Source: CALDTK01 sp965215215
Lineage (GTDB): Bacteria > Bacteroidota > Bacteroidia > Chitinophagales > Saprospiraceae
NCBI GenBank assembly: GCA_965215215.1
Contig: OZ244043.1
Location: 1,178,001-1,242,000 of the forward strand
DNA length: 64,000 nucleotides
Reading direction: 5' to 3'
Shown here piece by piece: positions 49,166 to 56,899 of this stretch; position 1 is the stretch's first letter, and every line of letters begins with the position of its first letter. The position numbers were made by a program, and so were the translations under genes. The notes under the pieces are model-generated. The model did not search any database, was not told where the DNA came from, and was given only the letters and a program-made list of their open reading frames with translations.

Positions 49166-50421
49166 AGGCGCGCGCATCGGTGAGGATCATCGTCGTACAG
49201 ACCACGGCCGCGGCCTTGCTGTGGCTGACGGGGTGTACGAGCTTTCCGAACGATCCACCCGCGGCCGACGGACTCGCCCCTACGGCCACGCCCACGCCCG
49301 ACTTGCTCGCCCAGCTCACTCCGGAGCTACCGATCTACCGGCTCTCCGCCGCGCCGGGGGAGTTCGCGCGACTGACCGAGCGGTGGGAGGAGGACTTTAC
49401 CATCGACGCCGAGGTGTCCGTCCGACGCAACGGCACAACCGTTTTGCTCCCCCGCCCGGCGACGGTTAAGGTGAAGGGCGGGTATTCGGCGCGCTTCCCG
49501 CAGAAGTCACTCGGCATCAAGCTCGAAAAGGCCGCCGACAACCGCGACGGTACCCTGCTGCGCGCCCCTACGCTCGCGCCCGGGCACCAACTCGACGAGA
49601 TTCGCAGCCTCCGCCTCCGCAACGGCGGCAACGCCTTTGCGACCTCGCTGATCAAGGACCTCGCCTACGCCCGGATGCTCGCCGCCGCGGGACTCGCCGT
49701 CGAACTCGTGTACGGCGAGCCGGCCGCCGTCTTCGTCGACGGAGGCTTCTACGGACTGGCCAACGTACGCTCCGAACACAACCGACAGGGACTCAGTCGA
49801 CTCGTCGGGGCCAAGCGGGCCGACTTCTTCCTCGCCGAGGTAACCTACGCGGAGCACCCCGAGCTAAAAAACGGCGAGGCGCTGCGCCTCGCCGACTTCG
49901 AGCGGGCGGTAGGAACCTGCGATCTCCCTACGCTCCGCCGGGAGGTAGCGCTCGAGAGCCTGATCGACTTCGCCGCCGCGGGCAACCTGTTCGGGATGTG
50001 GGACTGGCCCGACAAAAACGTCCGTTTCTACTCCGCGGAGCGCCGCCCCCTCCGTTTCGTGCTCTACGACTTCGACCTCGCCGCCACCTACCACCCCCGG
50101 CGCTCCCCCCTCTACGCCATGGAGGAGGACCGCGGGACCTTGATCGCGGACCTGTTCTTTTGCCTCTACGAGGGTGACCCCGCGTTTGCCGCACGCTTCG
50201 ATGCCCGGTACGCCGAGCTGCTGCGCTCCGGGGTACTCGCCCCCGAGGTGCTGCGCGATCGCCTCGCCGAGCTGCGCGACGACTACGAACCCCTCATCGC
50301 GTTTCAAACCGCCCGTTGGGGCGTCCCGGAGAGCAACAACGCCTGGCACCTCGAGCTCGAACGCATCGTGAGCGAGTACCGGCTTCGCTACGGGTCGGTG
50401 TACGCCGCCTTAGTCGAATAG
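49162..50421 (+). CDS. CotH-like kinase domain lipoprotein
   Basis: A 419-residue protein with a lipoprotein signal (WLTGC, C25) and a CotH kinase-like domain: VKVKGGYSARFPQKSLGIKLEK, SLRLRNGGNAF, FYGLANVRSEHNRQGL, AGNLFGMWDWPDKNVRFY, and RFVLYDFDLAATY with the metal-binding DFD. CotH of Bacillus is an atypical protein kinase; bacterial secreted homologues are widespread and mostly uncharacterised, with some linked to surface polymers. GTG 49162 gives the signal peptide and overlaps the upstream stop by four bases. The location is probably periplasmic or on the outer surface. Confidence 0.82.
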   Translation: MKARASVRIIVVQTTAAALLWLTGCTSFPNDPPAADGLAPTATPTPDLLAQLTPELPIYRLSAAPGEFARLTERWEEDFTIDAEVSVRRNGTTVLLPRPATVKVKGGYSARFPQKSLGIKLEKAADNRDGTLLRAPTLAPGHQLDEIRSLRLRNGGNAFATSLIKDLAYARMLAAAGLAVELVYGEPAAVFVDGGFYGLANVRSEHNRQGLSRLVGAKRADFFLAEVTYAEHPELKNGEALRLADFERAVGTCDLPTLRREVALESLIDFAAAGNLFGMWDWPDKNVRFYSAERRPLRFVLYDFDLAATYHPRRSPLYAMEEDRGTLIADLFFCLYEGDPAFAARFDARYAELLRSGVLAPEVLRDRLAELRDDYEPLIAFQTARWGVPESNNAWHLELERIVSEYRLRYGSVYAALVE

Positions 50422-50573
50422 CTAACCCCGCGTTCCGGTCCGGTGCGCTTTAGTACCCGCCCCAACGCGCACCAAGTGGCGCGAGTACCGATTGAGTGAG
50501 TACACCGTAAGCTCCCCCTAACGCAACTGTAACCTTCCCTTAGCTCGCACGTCTCCCCGCAGGTACTACCCTT

Positions 50574-50587
50574 GTTTTGGCGAAAGC
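50574..50587 (+). repeat. Dispersed 14-mer copy upstream of the 50606 gene
   Basis: GTTTTGGCGAAAGC, the most frequent form in this window, ends 18 bases before the next ATG. Confidence 0.8.
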
Positions 50588-50605
50588 CGCTTAGAATTAC
50601 TTCCC

Positions 50606-51214
50606 ATGAAATCACTACTCGCAGCCGTAATCGGCACACTCTGTTTACTCACTTCCCTCCAGACCCACGCGCAGGACGAAACCGTCGCCGACAAGCTTCG
50701 ACTCGACTTTTCGGGGGCTTGGGGCGGTTGGAACAGTCAGCTGACCGCCTTCGGCGACCAAAACGCGGTCATGAACGGAGGCTTCGGCGGGCTCGAATTC
50801 AACAAGGTGATCTTCCTCGGGTGGAGCGCCTACTCGATCAACGACGCGGTGAGCGTGGACGAGACGAACAAGCAGCTGAGCCTGAAGTACAACGGACCGG
50901 TGCTCGCCTATACGCCACTGGCGCGCAGCATCGTGCACCCGCGTTTCGGACTGCAGTTTGGCTTCGGCAAGCTCGATCTGACCGACGAACAGACCGACCG
51001 GATCGCCCTCATCCAACCTTCGGTGGGCGGCGAGCTCAACGTGTTGCGCTGGTTTAGGCTCGGGGCGGAATTCGGCTACCGGTTTGCGCTCAACACGACC
51101 TCGCAGCAGGTGAACGACCAGTTCGTGAGCGGACCGTACGGCGCGGCGACCCTCAAATTCGGCTTCAGCTGGGGGAGCGACAACGGCCGGCTCCTCCGCG
51201 GGGACGAGGACTAG
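50606..51214 (+). CDS. Hypothetical exported beta-barrel protein
   Basis: A 202-residue protein with a signal peptide (THAQ, about residue 23). The body has strand-like repeats (LRLDFSGAWGGWNSQLTAFG, GGFGGLEFNKVIFLGWSAYS, HPRFGLQFGFGKLDL, FRLGAEFGYRFAL, AATLKFGFSWG) consistent with a small outer-membrane barrel. I do not recognise a family. It is convergent with the PD-(D/E)XK gene; their stops share the tetranucleotide CTAG. Confidence 0.7.
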   Translation: MKSLLAAVIGTLCLLTSLQTHAQDETVADKLRLDFSGAWGGWNSQLTAFGDQNAVMNGGFGGLEFNKVIFLGWSAYSINDAVSVDETNKQLSLKYNGPVLAYTPLARSIVHPRFGLQFGFGKLDLTDEQTDRIALIQPSVGGELNVLRWFRLGAEFGYRFALNTTSQQVNDQFVSGPYGAATLKFGFSWGSDNGRLLRGDED

Positions 51215-51807
51215 GTCCGTCGCGCCGTCAAACGAACATCCGCTGGAAATCTACCGGCAGCTAGCTCGCGTTCCAAGTTTTGGCGGAAGCCCTCCGCACT
51301 GAACCCCGGGATGTTGGCGTAGGCCGTTTCTACGCCCAGACGGACTACGTAGCGCGTGAGTCCCGCGGTTTGCAACTGCGCCAACATCGGGAAAAATACC
51401 GCGTCGCGCTCGCGCAGCTTCCGTTGCCACCGGTGCCCGGACAGCGCGAACCGGAGTTGCGGCCCGCCCCAGACGCCCCACCACCAGCGCGTTCGGTAGT
51501 GCCGTTCGATTTGGCGCAAGCCCCGCTCCGTGTCCTTCGCCTTGTCCGCCAATACCCCAGCCAGGAGGGCGGGTTGCCGTACGTACTTCGGCAGCTTACG
51601 CGGGGTTTGGCCGCGGTAGCGCACCGCGTAGTTCTTGACTTCGATCCAGACGGCACGCGGTTCGGAGCGGTGCAACAACATGAAGTCCACGCCGCGGTAA
51701 CCGCGCCCGCTGAGCAGGCGGTAGAAGGGATGTGCGTCGTAGCGCCGTACGATCCACTGCTCGCCGAAGGATAGGGTGAGTCCGGACTCCTCAAAGGTCT
51801 GCACCAC
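51211..51807 (-). CDS. PD-(D/E)XK nuclease-like protein
   Basis: A 198-residue protein. Residues 36-60 hold a restriction-endonuclease-fold signature: GYRGVDFMLLHRSE, then AVWIEVKNY, giving D41, E56 and K58 in the D...ExK arrangement. The rest is basic and aromatic (RHYRTRWWWGVWGG). No known nuclease subfamily is recognised and no methylase or other defence gene is next to it, so a DNA-repair or housekeeping role is as likely as defence. A copy of the dispersed 14-mer (51277) lies near its 3' end. Confidence 0.65.
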   Translation of the reverse strand: MVQTFEESGLTLSFGEQWIVRRYDAHPFYRLLSGRGYRGVDFMLLHRSEPRAVWIEVKNYAVRYRGQTPRKLPKYVRQPALLAGVLADKAKDTERGLRQIERHYRTRWWWGVWGGPQLRFALSGHRWQRKLRERDAVFFPMLAQLQTAGLTRYVVRLGVETAYANIPGFSAEGFRQNLERELAAGRFPADVRLTARRT

Positions 51808-51826
51808 GGCTCGACGTCCCTCCGGT

Positions 51827-52594
51827 CTAGTGGGTCGTGAAGCGCGCGAGGTTGCCCTGGCGGTCGCGGATCACGTAGGTATCCGCCGGGAGGGCGGGCA
51901 TGCTCACCAACCCCTCGCCGCCGGCGACGAGCTCGGTGACCGGGTGGCCGGCGCCGTCGATCAGGAGCACGCGCGTGCCCTCGGCGAGCGTGCTCTGGAG
52001 GAGACCGGCCTGATCAGCGGGGACGAAGGTTTCGGAGAGGTAGATGCCGGCCGATTCGGGGACGCAGTTGGCGCCGACCGCGACCTGCGGGAAGGCCTCG
52101 CGGCGCCCGTCGGGAAAGCGGAGACTCAGTCGGTAGTACGCGCTCCAGGCGTGCGCCATCTCGCTGACGGAGTAGACCCGTTGGGTATCGATCGCCGTGA
52201 GGCTGTCAACGGCCACCCAGTCGCCGGCCTCCGTGCTGCGCTCTACGACGTACTCGCGGGCCGAAGGGTGATCGCCGACACTCCACTCGATTTGGATGTC
52301 GCAGCCCCGCCCCGCCGCGGCGAAGGCGCTGAACGTGACGAGCTCGCCGGTGTCGAAGGCGATGGAGCCTTTGTCGCGCAGGCCGCCCGCGTACACGAGA
52401 CCGTAGGCCTCGAGGGTGGCCATCGTCAATTCACCCGACGTATCGATCACGGCAGAGACCAGCGAGGTATCCGGGGCGGCATTTATGCGGGCTGCGGCTA
52501 CGGTATCGGGCGTCTGGGCGTTTACGGAGGCTAGGCACGCGAAGACGCTACCGATCCACAGTCCGCAAGGTCGCGTGTAGCAAGCGTTCGCCAT
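51827..52594 (-). CDS. Exported companion protein of TSP3 adhesin
   Basis: A 255-residue protein with a signal peptide (CLASVNAQ, about residue 27). It contains a fibronectin-like strand block (IQIEWSVGDHPSAREYVVERSTEAGDW) matching the segment near the end of the neighbouring adhesin (VHLSWAVASEVNVSHYAIERSLDGERF). Its C-terminus (RVLLIDGAGHPVTEL, VSMPALPADTYVIRD) resembles a degenerate T9SS sorting domain. It starts 7 bases after the adhesin stop, so the two form an operon. It looks like a shortened derivative of the adhesin C-terminal module. The longer frame to 52696 overlaps the adhesin and is not used. Confidence 0.65.
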   Translation of the reverse strand: MANACYTRPCGLWIGSVFACLASVNAQTPDTVAAARINAAPDTSLVSAVIDTSGELTMATLEAYGLVYAGGLRDKGSIAFDTGELVTFSAFAAAGRGCDIQIEWSVGDHPSAREYVVERSTEAGDWVAVDSLTAIDTQRVYSVSEMAHAWSAYYRLSLRFPDGRREAFPQVAVGANCVPESAGIYLSETFVPADQAGLLQSTLAEGTRVLLIDGAGHPVTELVAGGEGLVSMPALPADTYVIRDRQGNLARFTTH

Positions 52595-52601
52595 AGCCAC
52601 T

Positions 52602-55196
52602 CTAACGTACGAGGAGTCGCGCGGATTGACCCCCGTTTTGGTGGATGGTGTACAAACCGCCGGGAAGCGCGGGGATGGGCACCCGACCGGCGGCATCGGT
52701 ACGGAGCTGGGTTAAGCTCCGGCCGGAGGGCCCCACGAGGGTAAGCACCCGGCTTGCGCCAAAACTCGTTGCAATCTGCCGTGCGTTGCTCGCGGGTACG
52801 ACGTTGGGGCTAATCGTCGCGGGGGGGGTGGTTCTGCAGTAGCTATTCGTACTCGCGACGGCGAAACGCTCGACGCTGCCGTCGAGGTCGTGGGCGGCTA
52901 AACGGAAATATTCCGTGGCCGCAGTGGCTGCCTGTACGTGAGCGTAGGCCCCGAGCCGTGCAGCGGCAAGGGTAGCGACCTGCACGAAGCGCTCACCGTC
53001 TAGACTGCGCTCGATGGCGTAGTGGGAGACGTTGACTTCGCTCGCTACCGCCCACGAGAGGTGGACCTCGCAGCCCAGCGTACGGGCCGAAAAGCTACTT
53101 AGGCTCACGGGCAGCACGGCACCGGTGCTCGCGTCCCGCCAATCGCGATCGAGCGTGCTCGAGGGCGCTTGCGGCACGGGCGCCGCCGCTCCTCCGACTA
53201 CGAACGGGTCGTACAGGTCGGCGAGACCGTTGCCGTTGCCGTCGATGAAGGCGGGGGAGAGATGGTTCAGGTAGGGTGGACGCTGCGCCTCGTCGTAGCC
53301 GGCGGTAGCGGGCTGGTTGTCGAGCCAGTCCGGGATGCCATCGCCGTCGGAGTCCGCGCTCGGGTAGTGGCTCGCGTTACCGCCGTTGCTTACGTAGTCC
53401 GTGGCCCGCGCGATGATGTCGTTGGCGGCCGCGCCATCGGCGTCCGCGTCGAACCCTTCGGTGTAGTCGAACGCGCCGTCGAGGTCGGTATCGAGACTGA
53501 GGTAGTCGGGGGCTCCCCCACCGCTCGAGTTTTCCGGGCTAAGCCACTCTTTGTTGTCGGCGAGGCCGTTTGCGTTGGCGTCCGGGCCCACGGGCTGATC
53601 GAAGGTGGGGCACGCCGAGCAGACGGCTTCGAGGGCGTCGAGGATGCCGTCGTTGTCGGCGTCGAAGTCGAGGTAATCGGGCACGCCGTCGGCGTCCGTG
53701 TCGGTGATCGGGGCCGGGTTGGCGGCCGCGCGGGCGTCGTCGTAGCCGTCGGGCACGTCTTCGTCGTCGTTTTGGCCGGCGAGGCGGCCGTCGAGGGCGC
53801 CGGATCCGCCGTTGTCGGCGTCGGTGTTGCCGCCCGCGTTTTCGACCACGTCGGTGATGCCGTCGCCGTCGGCGTCGAGGTCCCGGTGGTTGGCGATCCC
53901 ATCGCCGTCGAGGTCGTAAGCGGGGGCGCCCACGAGGGGACTCGTGCTGGCCGTCGGATCGGGATCGGCGGGGGCGTCGTCGTAGTCGTCCACGAGGCCG
54001 TCGTTATCGGTATCCGTAGTGATGTCCACGCGCCCGTCACCGTCGGCGTCGGTGCCCCCGGCCTCGGCGAGGTCGGGGATGCCATCGTTGTCGGAATCGG
54101 TGTCGCGCGAGTCGTAGATACCGTCGTCATCGCCGTCGGGCGGGTTGCAGATGTCGGTGAAGGAGGCTTCGTTGACCGCCACGAAGGATACGTCCGCATC
54201 GCTGGAGATCTCCATCTGGAGGGCGGCGATCTTGCTGACATCGGCATCGGGGACGCCGAAGCTGCTGAGTAGGATCGCCCCCATGCGAATGTCTTTGGTC
54301 GACAACGAGCCGTTCCCTCCCCCCCCGGGCACTTTGTACTGGAAGATGTCGTACTGGCCGATGGACGGAACGTTGTCCCAGCTTACCTCTACGCCGTTCG
54401 TACCGAGGTAGTTACCCTCAGTATCGAGGAGGTGGAGGATGTTCTTGGTGACGGTGCCCGGCTGAGCGACCTGACTGACGACGATGTCGGGCGTAGCGTC
54501 GTTCTTGGCGGCGAGGCTCACCCCGGACAACGAGAAGGTCCAGGTAGCGCCGATGTTTGCCATCCCGTAGGCCATGTCCATGCCCCGCTCGCCCTGGTAG
54601 AGGTAGGCGTTGCTCGGGGCGTCGAAGTTGGGGGTTAGGGTGGGGTTACTCGCCCCGGCTACGTTGCCGTTGATCTGCGTGGCCTCGAGCCGGTGGTCGT
54701 TGACCGCGGGGTTGATGTAGTTGTTGGGCCGCAGGGCCGTCCAGGAGGTCTCCGCGGTGGCCACATCGCTCGCACCGTTTCCGTCGGTGTCGATCCCGTC
54801 GTAAAGTCCGTCGGCGTCGGCGTCGATCATCCTGGAGTTGCGGACGCCGGTGGGGTAGGTAACGCCGTCGAAGGTGAGCGCCAGCACGGTGGAATGGTCG
54901 TCGAACTTGGTTCCGCCCGCCGAGTTCGAAAACCAGTAGCCCTGAAAGTCGGTGTAAATCGCCTGCCCCCACTGCACGGTCGCGATCGTACCGGGAGCCG
55001 TAGCGGAAGCTAGCGTGGGGGAGCAGGGGTTTTCCACGGCATCCGGGATACCGTCGTTGTCGTCGTCTAAGTCGCTCACGTTGGCGATTCCGTCCCCGTC
55101 GAAGTCGGTATTGGTAGGTGTCTGCGCACCGACCTCCGTTTTGGCGAAAGCGGCGAGCACCAGGAGTGCAGCGGGTGAGAAGGCGGATATTTTCAT
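52602..55196 (-). CDS. T9SS-exported adhesin with thrombospondin type 3 repeats
   Basis: An 864-residue secreted protein. A signal peptide (VGAQ, about residue 25) is followed by TSP3 calcium-binding repeats (DFDGDGIANVSDLDDDNDGIPD). A beta-rich domain follows at about 60-350, then a long second TSP3 array at about 355-680 (DDDGIYDSRDTDSDNDGIPD and many variants), a fibronectin-like block, and a C-terminal T9SS-type sorting domain (RVLTLVGPSGRSLTQL, PIPALPGGLYTIHQ). The Asp-rich repeats bind calcium and rigidify surface adhesins. At DNA level the repeats are recurrent GTCGGCGTC-like units, which explains the tandem look of 53.6-54.1 kb. An operon with the following small protein is likely. 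Confidence 0.88.
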   Translation of the reverse strand: MKISAFSPAALLVLAAFAKTEVGAQTPTNTDFDGDGIANVSDLDDDNDGIPDAVENPCSPTLASATAPGTIATVQWGQAIYTDFQGYWFSNSAGGTKFDDHSTVLALTFDGVTYPTGVRNSRMIDADADGLYDGIDTDGNGASDVATAETSWTALRPNNYINPAVNDHRLEATQINGNVAGASNPTLTPNFDAPSNAYLYQGERGMDMAYGMANIGATWTFSLSGVSLAAKNDATPDIVVSQVAQPGTVTKNILHLLDTEGNYLGTNGVEVSWDNVPSIGQYDIFQYKVPGGGGNGSLSTKDIRMGAILLSSFGVPDADVSKIAALQMEISSDADVSFVAVNEASFTDICNPPDGDDDGIYDSRDTDSDNDGIPDLAEAGGTDADGDGRVDITTDTDNDGLVDDYDDAPADPDPTASTSPLVGAPAYDLDGDGIANHRDLDADGDGITDVVENAGGNTDADNGGSGALDGRLAGQNDDEDVPDGYDDARAAANPAPITDTDADGVPDYLDFDADNDGILDALEAVCSACPTFDQPVGPDANANGLADNKEWLSPENSSGGGAPDYLSLDTDLDGAFDYTEGFDADADGAAANDIIARATDYVSNGGNASHYPSADSDGDGIPDWLDNQPATAGYDEAQRPPYLNHLSPAFIDGNGNGLADLYDPFVVGGAAAPVPQAPSSTLDRDWRDASTGAVLPVSLSSFSARTLGCEVHLSWAVASEVNVSHYAIERSLDGERFVQVATLAAARLGAYAHVQAATAATEYFRLAAHDLDGSVERFAVASTNSYCRTTPPATISPNVVPASNARQIATSFGASRVLTLVGPSGRSLTQLRTDAAGRVPIPALPGGLYTIHQNGGQSARLLVR

Positions 55197-55427
55197 AACG
55201 GCAACGTGCTTTCTATCGCCGCTGCAAAGACCTCACCAAGCTTTTATTACTGTTTTTCAACGTTTTATGCAGCACACGAGAGGGATTTACGAAATAGAAA
55301 AACACACCATGCGTACGGGCTGCTGATTTCGAATCAATTTGGTCCGCAGTTTGTCTCGCGCGTGAGTCAACTTGCCGCGTACCGGACGTCGTTGCGTCTG
55401 GCACACACCCGTTTAAAATCTTTCCCT
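55197..55427. other. Intergenic region between adhesin and gnd
   Basis: A lower-GC stretch (55200-55330) between divergent genes, presumably containing both promoters. No small gene is supported. Confidence 0.4.
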
Positions 55428-56399
55428 ATGCAAGTCGGAGTCATTGGTCTTGGAAAAATGGGCGCGAACATCGCGCGCCGTTTGATGCGAAATGAGCACG
55501 AGGTATTCGTGTTCGACCTCAACCCGGAGGCCGTTTCGGAGCTCGGGGAAGAGGGTGCGCACGGGGCCAAAGACCTCGCCGACCTCACCGCGCAGATGTC
55601 CGCCCCGCGGGCGCTCTGGATCATGGTACCCGCCGGGGCTCCCGTGGACAGCACCATCGACGCCGTGCGCCCGCACTTAGAGAAAGGCGACATCATCGTC
55701 GAGGGTGGTAACTCCGACTACCGCGAGAGCATCCGGCGCGCGAGCGACCTCGGGAAGGACGGCATCGAGTACGTCGATTGCGGCACCTCGGGCGGCGTGT
55801 GGGGACTTACCGAAGGCTACGCCCTCATGCTCGGCGGTACGGACGAGGCCGTAGCGCACATTACGCCCGCCATCGAAACCCTCGCGCCCGCACCCGACAA
55901 AGGGTGGGGGCACATGGGTCCGAGCGGCTCGGGGCACTTCGTGAAGATGGTCCACAACGGCATCGAGTACGGACTCATGCAGGCTTACGCCGAAGGCTTC
56001 GCGCTGATGAAGTCGAAGGAGGAGTTCGGCCTCGACATGCACAAGATCGGCGAGACCTGGCAGTACGGATCGGTGGTCCGCTCCTGGCTGCTCGACCTCG
56101 CCGTTAACGCCCTCGGGGACGAGCCGGAGCTCGGCGCCTACGCCGCCTACGTACCCGATTCGGGCATGGGCCGCATGACGGTGCGCGAGTCGATCGACCA
56201 ACGCGTGTCCCTCCCGGTGATCACGGCCTCACTGCAGGCGCGCTTCCAGAGTCGCACCGAGGATTCGTTTGCGTTTAAGATGCTCTCTGCGCTGCGGAAT
56301 CAGTTCGGCGGGCACGCCTTCAAGAACAAGGAAGGGGTGATGGTGGTGAAGGATGCTCCGCACGCGGATGGGGTCGCTCGGGGGGTTACTGAGGGGTAG
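55428..56399 (+). CDS. gnd: 6-phosphogluconate dehydrogenase, decarboxylating (short YqeC-type)
   Basis: A 323-residue enzyme of the short 6PGDH class; the classical enzyme is about 470 residues. The Rossmann motif GLGKMGANIA is at 7-16, then VEGGNSDYRESIRR, the substrate segment VDCGTSGGVWGLTEGY, and the catalytic KMVHNGIEYG. It oxidises 6-phosphogluconate to ribulose 5-phosphate and CO2, usually with NAD+ in this short class. ATG 55428 begins the Rossmann strand directly. zwf follows about 500 bases downstream on the same strand, but a GxxExxY unit separates them. Confidence 0.92.
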   Translation: MQVGVIGLGKMGANIARRLMRNEHEVFVFDLNPEAVSELGEEGAHGAKDLADLTAQMSAPRALWIMVPAGAPVDSTIDAVRPHLEKGDIIVEGGNSDYRESIRRASDLGKDGIEYVDCGTSGGVWGLTEGYALMLGGTDEAVAHITPAIETLAPAPDKGWGHMGPSGSGHFVKMVHNGIEYGLMQAYAEGFALMKSKEEFGLDMHKIGETWQYGSVVRSWLLDLAVNALGDEPELGAYAAYVPDSGMGRMTVRESIDQRVSLPVITASLQARFQSRTEDSFAFKMLSALRNQFGGHAFKNKEGVMVVKDAPHADGVARGVTEG

Positions 56400-56421
56400 G
56401 TTGCTGTTTCTTGAATTTTAT

Positions 56422-56824
56422 CGCGGAGACGCGGAGGCCACGCGGAGGACGCGGAGAGATGGTAGAGAACGATATCTGTGATGAGATTTGGCTGGCAGCT
56501 CTTACCGTTCACCGCACCCTTGGGCCCGGTTTACTTGAAGGTGTCTACGAGGCCTGTTTGGAGCACGAACTTCTTAGCGATGGACTCCAGGTCGATAGAC
56601 AGGCCTTGTTACCGGTTAATACAAGACGCTCTGCATCCCGAGTGGCTTCCGGATCGATCTACTCGTCGAGAAGCAAGTGGTGTTCGCCCAAACCCTCTCC
56701 TACGTCAGACTAGGCAATTTCCGCCTCGGCCTCCTCACCAACTTTAACTCCGCCCTCCTAAAAAACAGTTTCAAAAGGGTAGCTAACGGCCCCTAAACCT
56801 CCGCGTGACCTCCGCGTCTCCGCG
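56422..56824. mobile_element. GxxExxY unit flanked by 27-bp inverted repeats
   Basis: The 27 bases at 56422-56448 (starting CGCGGAGACGCGGAGG) and the reverse complement of 56798-56824 are identical except for one base. They enclose exactly the broken GxxExxY gene, at a spacing of 403 bases overall. Similar CGCGGAGACGCGGAG-type repeats beside GxxExxY genes appear in many environmental genomes as I recall. The boundaries make this look like a discrete insertion between gnd and zwf. No flanking target duplication is evident. Confidence 0.7.
56459..56796 (+). pseudogene. GxxExxY protein (PD-(D/E)XK-like), frameshifted
   Basis: The first frame gives VHRTLGPGLLEGVYEACLEHEL, the GxxExxY signature, then shifts. 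Another frame continues with FRIDLLVEKQVVFAQTLSYVRLGNFRLGLLTNFNSALLK. Where an intact member reads ...EKQVVVELK...H.AQTLSYL..., here about ten residues carrying the ELK nuclease motif are missing, so both a frameshift and a small deletion are present. The gene cannot make a functional protein. Confidence 0.8.
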
Positions 56825-56899
56825 AGAACCAATCTCTCTGCAAAAACCCAATCCCTCCGGCAACCTCACACTTCGTACCTGCGAGAACCCCCAAGACAC

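Noticed and set aside
51211..51807. PD-(D/E)XK protein as part of a restriction or phage-defence system
   Set aside because: No methylase, helicase or other defence gene is adjacent; neighbours are envelope proteins, so a defence role is not supported.
53600..54130. Regular GTCG-rich tandem repeats suggestive of a CRISPR or minisatellite
   Set aside because: They are the codons of the Asp-rich TSP3 repeats in the adhesin. Units vary in length and sequence and there are no spacers.
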